5,254 bases of DNA from Acidobacteriaceae bacterium (lineage in GTDB: Bacteria > Acidobacteriota > Terriglobia > Terriglobales > Acidobacteriaceae): the NCBI GenBank assembly GCA_003165095.1, contig PLSH01000302.1:6372-11625 (forward strand). The letters are read 5' to 3'. The position numbers and the translations under genes were made by a program. Positions 1-4,521 of this stretch are shown here, one piece after another (within the stretch, counting starts at the first letter, position 1; each line of letters starts with the position of its first letter). A model generated the notes under the pieces. The model was not told where the DNA came from, made no database searches, and saw only the letters and a list, made by a program, of their open reading frames with translations.

Positions 1-33
1 TTCGAGCAGAACCGGGATGACAGTGGAAATCAC
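1..33 (-). CDS. Start of probable M56/BlaR1-type sensor protease (partial)
   Basis: Only the first 11 codons are in the window, starting with GTG and reading M-I-S-T-V-I-P-V-L-L-E. The GTG overlaps the tcgTGA end of the BlaI-type gene (the GTGA arrangement of translational coupling), and a perfect AGGAGG lies 7 bases upstream inside the repressor's last codons. The short hydrophobic beginning fits an N-terminal membrane segment. In many bacteria the gene directly after a blaI/mecI repressor encodes an M56-family membrane metalloprotease that senses a signal and triggers inactivation of the repressor. The identity here rests on position and these few residues, not on any protease motif, which would lie outside the window. 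It could be another membrane protein co-transcribed with the repressor. Confidence 0.7.
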   Translation of the reverse strand, partial: MISTVIPVLLE

Positions 34-452
34 GATTTTGCCTCCTTTTTGGGGGTCTCGGCGGTCTTGCTGGCCGCGGCAATGCGCTCGGCCAGCCGCT
101 GCAACTCGGCGCGCCCCAACACCTTCGAATCCACCATGCCCACCAGCAGCGCCTCCACTGAGCCCTCGCAGAACCAATCCACAATGCGCTTGACCGCGCG
201 GCCGGCCACCAACTGGCGCGACTCGGCGGGCCGGTAGAGGAAGGTGCGGTTCTCAACCGAATGCGTGAGGTAGCCTTTTTCCTCCAGCCGCCGAAGAACG
301 GTGCGGATGGTGGAATCCTTGAGCGGCCGGCCCAGCTCTTCGCGGACCTGCTCGGCCGTCAGCGTGCCCTTGCGCCAGACAATGAGCAGGATGCTGCGTT
401 CCAGTTCGCCAAGTTCCGCCGGATCGTGATCGGGTGTAGTGTTACGCGCCAT
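30..452 (-). CDS. blaI: BlaI/MecI/CopY-family transcriptional repressor
   Basis: This 140-residue protein has the usual length of the BlaI/MecI family. A winged helix-turn-helix spans about residues 14-80: ELERSILLIVW near the start, TAEQV as the first helix of the HTH, and DSTIRTVLRRLEEKGYL (46-62) as recognition helix and wing, followed by FLYRPAES. Residues 80-123 form the helical dimerisation part, and the tail is Lys-rich (about 129-139). Family members are dimers that repress their own operon and target genes until an M56/BlaR1 protease causes their cleavage. The next gene downstream overlaps it and probably encodes that protease. No beta-lactamase gene is visible, so the regulon is unknown; the symbol denotes family only. 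ATG at 452 has no Shine-Dalgarno sequence but sits directly behind a promoter and operator-like repeat, which suggests a leaderless or nearly leaderless mRNA. Confidence 0.93.
   Translation of the reverse strand: MARNTTPDHDPAELGELERSILLIVWRKGTLTAEQVREELGRPLKDSTIRTVLRRLEEKGYLTHSVENRTFLYRPAESRQLVAGRAVKRIVDWFCEGSVEALLVGMVDSKVLGRAELQRLAERIAAASKTAETPKKEAKS
41..46 (-). promoter_or_regulatory. Shine-Dalgarno site for the gene after blaI
   Basis: A perfect AGGAGG on the minus strand lies inside the final codons of the BlaI-type gene, 7 bases before the overlapping GTG at 33-31. It supports GTG as a genuine start and indicates that the partial gene at the window edge is translated from the same mRNA as the repressor. 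Confidence 0.75.
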
Positions 453-453
453 A

Positions 454-472
454 GTGTTACTGACTGTAGCAC
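454..472. promoter_or_regulatory. Likely BlaI operator (inverted repeat)
   Basis: GTGTTAC (454-460), spacer TGACT, GTAGCAC (466-472): the two 7-base arms are reverse complements with one mismatch, and the core reads TAC-N5-GTA. BlaI/MecI operators in other bacteria are short dyads built around TACA/TGTA, so this fits in outline. It ends one base from the blaI ATG and covers the predicted -10, the right place for autorepression. A further copy of one half-site in the same orientation (GTGTTAC, 439-445) lies 15 bases away inside the first codons of blaI. Binding is inferred from position and symmetry only. Confidence 0.65.
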
Positions 473-515
473 ACGAATTACGTTAGCTGTCAACAGCGTT
501 TTTTGAAAAAAATTT
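463..515 (-). promoter_or_regulatory. Predicted sigma-70-type promoter of blaI
   Basis: On the minus strand there is a perfect TTGACA (493-488) followed, after a long 19-base spacer, by TACAGT (468-463; four of six consensus bases). An A/T-rich stretch at 498-515 would lie about 42-59 bases upstream of the start point, where UP elements bind the RNA polymerase alpha subunit. Transcription would begin near 456, only about four bases before the ATG, matching the lack of a ribosome binding site. The long spacer makes the -10 assignment less certain than the -35. Confidence 0.5.
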
Positions 516-535
516 CGGGACTGGGTCCCAATTTT
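506..535 (-). terminator. Candidate intrinsic terminator ending the ypdA-kinase operon
   Basis: GGGAC (517-521), loop TGG, GTCCC (525-529) form a short GC stem. It is extended by AAAATT (509-514) pairing with AATTTT (530-535), with a two-base bulge at 515-516. Read on the minus strand, the GC stem is followed by GAAA and then seven T (512-506). It lies about 145 bases after the kinase stop codon and just upstream of the blaI promoter, so it would insulate the two units. The gap between GC stem and T-run makes it less than ideal; the A/T part may also serve as an upstream promoter element for blaI. Confidence 0.45.
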
Positions 536-567
536 CGTTGAAGATACTCTTCTAGGTTAATTCTGGT

Positions 568-582
568 GCCGGAATCTCCGGC
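568..582. repeat. Small perfect hairpin in the kinase 3' trailer
   Basis: GCCGGA (568-573), loop ATC, TCCGGC (577-582) make a perfect six-base-pair hairpin with a three-base loop. It stands six bases from the larger hairpin at 589-622, between the kinase gene and the T-run hairpin. No T-run follows it on either strand, so a role in mRNA 3'-end stability is more likely than termination by itself. Confidence 0.4.
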
Positions 583-588
583 AAGACC

Positions 589-622
589 GCAACGGCGCCC
601 GATTCACTCTGGGCGCCGTTGC
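589..622. repeat. Strong 12-bp perfect hairpin downstream of the kinase gene
   Basis: GCAACGGCGCCC (589-600) and GGGCGCCGTTGC (611-622) are perfect reverse complements with a ten-base loop. The hairpin begins 58 bases after the minus-strand kinase stop codon. Its position and very strong stem suggest a transcript 3'-end structure, acting as a terminator or RNase barrier, but no T-run follows on the minus strand. On the plus strand it is followed only by TGTTTCC. It could also be one copy of a dispersed palindromic repeat, which cannot be judged from one window. Confidence 0.6.
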
Positions 623-679
623 TGTTTCCGCGAGAATTTCTGCCGCGAACTTCCTGATCTGCCCCCGCCGCGGGACGGT

Positions 680-2554
680 TCAGCCGGCGCTGGTATTCAT
701 GCCTTTGGCCAGGGCGGGGTCGTCGGGAAGAAAGATCTGGAATACCGTGCCGCTGGTTCGGTTCTCGGTGGAGCGGTGCGCGGCGCGGCTGCGCACGTGC
801 ACCAGGCCGCGGTGCTTCTCGATGATCTCGTGGCTCACCCACAGTCCCAGGCCGGTTCCCGTCACTTCCTTGGTGGTGAAGAAGGCCTCGAATATGCGCT
901 CGCGAACCTCCGGCTCCATGCCGCTTCCGGTGTCCGCGACCGCAAAACGGATTCCGGTTTCCGCGGGACTCTTCCAGTTGCGCGAGCGCCGCGCCCTGAC
1001 CAGCAGGCGGCCGGGGACGGTGGTGGCGTCAAGCGCGTTGCCAACCAGGTTGGCGAGCACTTGGCGCACTTCGCCGGCAAAGCAGAACAGGTCCATCTCC
1101 GGGTCGTATTTGCGCTCCACGCTAATATCGAGAGCATTGAGCCGGCCCTGAAAGAGCGAGAGCACGGAGTCAATCAGTTCGGCCAGGGTAGCGCGGGCGG
1201 GCAGCGTGGACTGGCGGTAGAAGCGGAGCGTCTGCTGGGTGATCTCCGAGATGCGCCGGACCTCGTACTCGGCCATGGTCACGTAGTTCAGGGCCGTATC
1301 GTCAATCTGGTCGTAATTTCGCAGCAGGAACAGCAGGTTAGTGATGGCTTCAAGAGGATTGTTGATCTCGTGGGCGATGGAAGCGGCCAGGCGGCCGGTG
1401 ACGGCGAGCTTCTCGCTCTTGCGCATGGCGTCTTCGCTGCGTTTGCGGTCGCTGGCGTCGAGCACGATCACGCCCACCCAGCGAACCTGCTGCGGGGTGG
1501 TCCGCACCGGGTAAGCGCTCACCAGCCAGGTCCATGGGCGGCCGGGCGGGACGCCATTCCCGCTCAGTTCCAGGTTGCGCACCGGCTCTTCGTCCGCGAA
1601 GACCCGCAGGATGGCGTCTTCCAGGTCCTGGGCCACGGGCTGGGGCAGCAGTTCAGGCAGTGTGCGGCCCAGATGGCGGCTCAGCGGAACGCCGGTGAGG
1701 CCGGCAAAGACATGGTTCACGCGCACAAAGCGGCAACTGCGATCGAAAAAAGCCAGGCCGATGGGCGCGTTGGCCAGCATGGAGTCCAGCAGCGAGAGCG
1801 TATCGTTCAGGCCGGAGCGCTGCTCGGCCAGCGAGGCCACCATCCGGTTGAAGGTCTCAATCAGGTCGCCGATCTCGTTGTGAACCACCACCGGCAAAGG
1901 AAAATTGCCATTGTTCTCGAGCGAGGCGGTCAGGAGGCCGGCGCCGCGGTGCAGGTCGGCCAGCGGCCGGGCGATGGAGCGCGCCATAAACAGCACCAGC
2001 GCAGCCGAGGCGGCAATCCAGATGATGCCGAAGATCTCCGTGTCCTGGAGGATGCCCTGCAGTTGCTCGTGTGACCAGCCCTTGTCGAATTCCACCCACG
2101 CATAGCCGCGCAGATCGTCGCCGGTATAAATGGCCTGCACGCACTCCCATTGATTTTCAGGCAGAGTGAGGCACGATGCCTCATTGCGCTTTGTGAGCGG
2201 GATCTGGCTCAGTTCGGTGGCCAGCAGGGTTGACTCGTCGGCCTCTCCCCTGCTGATGAAGAGCACATTACCGGCCGGGTCGGTCACCTTGGCCATGGCC
2301 ACGGTTGGCGCATCTCCCATCATCTTCACTGAAAGACCAACCCAGCCGGGCCGCTGCTGCAGCAGCGCCTCAGAGGACTGCAAGGCTAGAGAGGACGCCT
2401 CATAGGCCAGGCGCGTGTGGGCGCGTTCCCTAACCTCCTGCGTGTGCTGTTGGATGAGAAGCAGCGCAAACAGGCCGATGGAGAGGGTCTCAAGCAGCAA
2501 CAGGCCGGCCAGCATCTGAAAGCGAATCGAACGCGGCCACCAGCGCATGCGCAA
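680..2554 (-). CDS. Membrane sensor histidine kinase (HAMP-PAS-HisKA-HATPase)
   Basis: This 624-residue kinase has a membrane segment at about 13-34, an extracytoplasmic sensor region at 35-172 and a second membrane segment at about 174-190. HAMP follows (190-246, with ARPLADL and EIGDLIETFNRM), then PAS at about 252-370. The HisKA domain carries the phosphoacceptor His395 in ASIAHEINNPLEAI. The HATPase domain shows the N box (NLVGNALDA, Asn506), G1 (DTGSGM, 541-546), F box (IFEAFFTTK, 554-562) and G2 (GTGLGL, 566-571). All motifs for ATP binding and autophosphorylation are intact. The sensor region has two cysteines, 128 and 137, that could form a disulfide. The gene lies 70 bases after a YpdA-type reductase and is probably co-transcribed with it. 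No response regulator is in the window, so it is locally an orphan kinase and its signal is unknown. Confidence 0.95.
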   Translation of the reverse strand: MRMRWWPRSIRFQMLAGLLLLETLSIGLFALLLIQQHTQEVRERAHTRLAYEASSLALQSSEALLQQRPGWVGLSVKMMGDAPTVAMAKVTDPAGNVLFISRGEADESTLLATELSQIPLTKRNEASCLTLPENQWECVQAIYTGDDLRGYAWVEFDKGWSHEQLQGILQDTEIFGIIWIAASAALVLFMARSIARPLADLHRGAGLLTASLENNGNFPLPVVVHNEIGDLIETFNRMVASLAEQRSGLNDTLSLLDSMLANAPIGLAFFDRSCRFVRVNHVFAGLTGVPLSRHLGRTLPELLPQPVAQDLEDAILRVFADEEPVRNLELSGNGVPPGRPWTWLVSAYPVRTTPQQVRWVGVIVLDASDRKRSEDAMRKSEKLAVTGRLAASIAHEINNPLEAITNLLFLLRNYDQIDDTALNYVTMAEYEVRRISEITQQTLRFYRQSTLPARATLAELIDSVLSLFQGRLNALDISVERKYDPEMDLFCFAGEVRQVLANLVGNALDATTVPGRLLVRARRSRNWKSPAETGIRFAVADTGSGMEPEVRERIFEAFFTTKEVTGTGLGLWVSHEIIEKHRGLVHVRSRAAHRSTENRTSGTVFQIFLPDDPALAKGMNTSAG

Positions 2555-2562
2555 TGCCGGAT

Positions 2563-2568
2563 CCTCCT
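2563..2568 (-). promoter_or_regulatory. Shine-Dalgarno site selecting a TTG start for the kinase
   Basis: A perfect AGGAGG on the minus strand lies 8 bases before TTG (2554-2552) and 14 bases before the in-frame ATG at 2548-2546. The spacing favours the rare TTG start, giving an N-terminus M-R-M-R-W-W. Starting at the ATG would remove only two residues, so function is unaffected either way. Confidence 0.65.
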
Positions 2569-2624
2569 CAAGAAAAATCTTTGTGTCCCAGTGTATCGGA
2601 TTGACGGTCCTATGGGACGCAGCG

Positions 2625-3650
2625 TCAGCTCGCGCCCGCCGGCTTCAATTTCGAAACTAAAGCCTGCGCGATCTGGCGGCCATGAAAGCGTCCGTTCTCA
2701 ATGAAGATTTCGCTGGTCCGCTCCCCGGCCACGATCACGCCCGCCAGGTAGATGCCGGGGATGTTGCTCTCGAGTGTCTCCGCGCCGCAAACCGGCATGC
2801 GGTCCACTCCGCCGCATTCCACTCCCAGCCGCTCCAGAAAATTGAAGTCGGGATGGTAGCCGGTCAGAGCGAAGACAAAGTCGTTGGGCAGAGTCTTGCG
2901 TCCCTCCGGCGTGTCGACAACGATCGCGTCCTGCGTGATTTCGACCACCTGGGTCTGGAAGTACGCCGTGATCTGGCCATTCTTGATGCGGTTTTCTATG
3001 TCCGGCTTGATCCAGTACTTCACATGCGGCTGAACACCTTCTCCGCGGTAAATGAGGGTAACGCGCGCGCCGTGCCGCCACAGCTCCAGCGCCGCGATGG
3101 CCGCCGAGTTCTTGCCGCCGATCACTGCCACGTCGAGGTTGAAATAGGGGTGCGGATCGTCGTAGTAGTGGTTCACCTTGCCCAGGTCCTCGCCGGGGAT
3201 GCCCATCAGGTTGGGCAGATCGTAGTAGCCGGTGGCGACGGCCAGCTTGCGCGCGTGGATCTCGCCAGCCCGGCCGAAGCGGTCGGCGGTGTGCACGGTA
3301 AAATCGCCGTCTGAGCCGGTAACGCGTTCCACACGCAGGTACTGGCGCACGTCGAGATTGTAAAAAGCAGCCACCTCGCGGTAATACTCCAGGGCCTCGT
3401 TGCGGCCCGGCTTGGCGTTGGTGCTGGGAAAGGGAATGCCGCCGATCTCCAGTAGCTCCGACGTAGTGAAAAACGTCATGTGCGACGGGTAATGGAAGAG
3501 CGAGTTGCAAAGGCAGCCCTTGTCCACCAGCACCGCGCTGAAGCCGGCCTTCTGCGCCTCGATAGCGCAGGCCATCCCCGTTGGCCCGGCGCCGATTACC
3601 AGGAGATCGAAAACCGTCTCCCGCGGCGTGTCTGATTTTGTGTCCGCCAT
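2625..3650 (-). CDS. ypdA: YpdA/Bdr-family FAD-dependent NAD(P)H oxidoreductase
   Basis: This 341-residue cytosolic flavoprotein matches the YpdA (bacillithiol disulfide reductase) family in length and in several signatures. These are the FAD-binding GAGPTG (20-25), a block DKGCLCNSLFHYPSHMTFF (43-61), ATGYY (139-143), the NAD(P)H-binding VIGGKNSAAIAALEL (176-190), GYHPDFNFL (264-272) and the C-terminal IYLAGV...FIENGRFHG (300-324). There is no thioredoxin-reductase CxxC. Characterised Firmicute YpdA proteins have a conserved Cys in GGGPCG that is implicated in reducing bacillithiol disulfide; here that position is Thr24, while Cys46 and Cys48 are present nearby. The exact substrate is therefore uncertain. 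ATG at 3650 is the first start after an in-frame TAA four codons upstream, although the Shine-Dalgarno sequence is weak. It is followed after 70 bases by the histidine kinase, likely in one operon, and is divergent from vapBC. Confidence 0.88.
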   Translation of the reverse strand: MADTKSDTPRETVFDLLVIGAGPTGMACAIEAQKAGFSAVLVDKGCLCNSLFHYPSHMTFFTTSELLEIGGIPFPSTNAKPGRNEALEYYREVAAFYNLDVRQYLRVERVTGSDGDFTVHTADRFGRAGEIHARKLAVATGYYDLPNLMGIPGEDLGKVNHYYDDPHPYFNLDVAVIGGKNSAAIAALELWRHGARVTLIYRGEGVQPHVKYWIKPDIENRIKNGQITAYFQTQVVEITQDAIVVDTPEGRKTLPNDFVFALTGYHPDFNFLERLGVECGGVDRMPVCGAETLESNIPGIYLAGVIVAGERTSEIFIENGRFHGRQIAQALVSKLKPAGAS

Positions 3651-3760
3651 GCTTCTAGATTAGGGCATGGAGAGGGTTTAGGGGCAAAAGGAGGCATTTT
3701 GTGTGCAGATTGGCCCCAGAATGGTAGAATCGTAGTAGTTGATGGTAGAAAGGTAGACTC
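3651..3760. promoter_or_regulatory. Divergent intergenic region of ypdA and vapBC with GGTAGA repeats
   Basis: This 110-base region must hold promoters for both directions. On the plus side, ATGGTAGAA occurs twice (3721-3729 and 3742-3750; 21-base period, two helical turns), and GGTAGA occurs a third time at 3752-3757. VapB-type antitoxins bind DNA upstream of their own operon, so these repeats are a reasonable operator candidate. TAGAAT (3725-3730) could be the vapBC -10, but no good -35 is visible at the right spacing. GAAAGG (3748-3753) is a plausible Shine-Dalgarno site 7 bases before the vapB ATG. No convincing ypdA promoter was found. Confidence 0.45.
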
Positions 3761-4024
3761 ATGGGAATCAACATCAAGAACCTCGCAGTCGAGACGCGCA
3801 TCCGCGAACTCGCGACGATCCGAGGGATGAACCTCGTGGCCGCAGTGGCCGAGGCGGTAGAGAACGAGATCGAGAGAGAGAGAGAGAGCCAGCGCAAAAA
3901 GAAGCTCATGGCGAAATGGCTGACGAAGATCAGCCGGGAAACTGGCCCGATGATGAAGGACAGCAAGACCTCCAAGGAACTGATGGACGAGCTCTATGAC
4001 CCGGAAACGGGGCTGCCGATATGA
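3761..4024 (+). CDS. vapB: VapB-type antitoxin (PSK transcription-factor-like family)
   Basis: This 87-residue protein begins MGINIKNLAVETRIRELA and continues with a short helical segment MNLVAAVAEAVENEIERER (23-41). This is the ribbon-helix-helix-like N-terminus typical of Rv0623/VapB antitoxins, which bind the operator. A basic KKK follows at 46-48, and the C-terminus ends LYDPETGLPI (78-87), the tail that in this family wraps the toxin. Its TGA overlaps the toxin ATG (ATGA), so the pair is translationally coupled. An in-frame TAG at 3746-3748 fixes ATG 3761 as the first possible ATG, with GAAAGG 7 bases upstream. Residues 38-42 (E-R-E-R-E) are encoded by an uninterrupted GA run. The expected role is neutralising VapC and repressing the operon. 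Confidence 0.88.
   Translation: MGINIKNLAVETRIRELATIRGMNLVAAVAEAVENEIERERESQRKKKLMAKWLTKISRETGPMMKDSKTSKELMDELYDPETGLPI
3872..3888 (+). repeat. GA dinucleotide tract inside the antitoxin gene
   Basis: Seventeen bases of alternating G and A (eight GA units plus G) encode residues 38-42 of the antitoxin. Gain of one unit puts a TGA in frame soon after (near 3919). Loss of one unit gives a different C-terminus that ends near 3998. Either change would destroy the toxin-binding tail. The run is clear in the sequence; slippage is an inference. Confidence 0.85.
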
Positions 4025-4422
4025 TCGTTGACACCTCGGCCCTGATCGCAATTCTCAAGAATGAGCCGGAAGCGGAAGTCTTTTCCGAGGCGATAGAAGC
4101 GGCAAAGGCAGTGCGCATTTCGGCTGCGTCCTATCTTGAAACTCACATCGTTGTAGATGGCTATAAGAATCCGATTCTCACCGCCAGGCTGGAAGAAATC
4201 TTTGAAAACCCCGGAATCCAGATCGAGCCTGTAACCTTCGAGCAGGCCAGGATTGCGCGGCAAGCTTACCGCGACTACGGCCGCGGCAGCGGGCATCCTG
4301 CGAACTTGAACTTCGGCGACTGTTTCAGCTATGCCCTTGCACGCGTCAAACGCGAGCCGATGCTCTTCAAGAGCAATGACTTCGTGCATACCGACCTGAG
4401 GCCGGCAGTGCAACAGCCCTGA
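4021..4422 (+). CDS. vapC: VapC-type PIN-domain ribonuclease toxin
   Basis: This 133-residue single PIN domain is of normal VapC length. The acidic residues that bind Mg2+ or Mn2+ are in place: Asp4 in MIVDTSALIAIL, Glu40 in SAASYLETHIV, Asp100 in NLNFGDCFSYALA, and Asp120 in LLFK-type FKSNDFVHTDL (115-125). The typical ending LFKSNDFVHTDL is also seen. VapC toxins are endoribonucleases that cut tRNA or rRNA and arrest growth when not bound by VapB. Its ATG overlaps the antitoxin stop, which ensures coupled expression. Nothing looks broken, so the module is probably active. The specific RNA target cannot be read from the sequence. Confidence 0.95.
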   Translation: MIVDTSALIAILKNEPEAEVFSEAIEAAKAVRISAASYLETHIVVDGYKNPILTARLEEIFENPGIQIEPVTFEQARIARQAYRDYGRGSGHPANLNFGDCFSYALARVKREPMLFKSNDFVHTDLRPAVQQP

Positions 4423-4521
4423 GAGTTCTGCGCTATGCTTCCTTGCATGAAGAAACTGTGCAGCGCATTCGATTTCAACACTTTTCAAAAGCGGCGGAAC
4501 GATTCAGGAAGGCGATTGCCG
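4423..4521 (+). other. Gap between vapC and the amidohydrolase gene
   Basis: Short intergenic stretch with an in-frame but unlikely alternative amidohydrolase start (ATG 4447). TGCGCT (4429-4434) and AGCGCA (4462-4467) are complementary, but the 27-base loop and absence of a T-run argue against a terminator. I see no clear promoter. Confidence 0.4.
4506..4512 (+). promoter_or_regulatory. Shine-Dalgarno site deciding the amidohydrolase start
   Basis: AGGAAGG lies 9 bases before ATG 4522. The alternative in-frame ATG at 4447 has no comparable site and would place 25 mostly polar residues ahead of the signal peptide. The downstream start is therefore preferred. Confidence 0.6.

Noticed and set aside
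566..2074. Long plus-strand open frame (502 codons) opposite the histidine kinase
   Set aside because: It is antisense to a kinase with every catalytic motif intact. Its translation is low in complexity, rich in Gly, Ala, Gln and His, and shows no domain. Long antisense frames are common in GC-rich genes.
2583..2620. Hairpin or attenuator between ypdA and the kinase (GTGTCCCA and TGGGACGC arms)
   Set aside because: The arms contain a mismatch on the minus-strand RNA, the loop is 22 bases and no T-run follows, so chance is as likely as function.
2682..3314. Plus-strand frame of 210 codons opposite ypdA
   Set aside because: It lies entirely inside the reductase gene on the other strand and shows no recognisable motif; it is a shadow of biased codon use.
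2625..3650. Thioredoxin reductase (TrxB) identity for the flavoprotein
   Set aside because: The CxxC motif of the NADPH domain is absent and the HYPSHMTFF and FIENGRFHG blocks match YpdA instead.
3994..4488. Minus-strand frame of 164 codons opposite vapC
   Set aside because: VapC is complete and has all four acidic residues; the opposite frame has no family features.
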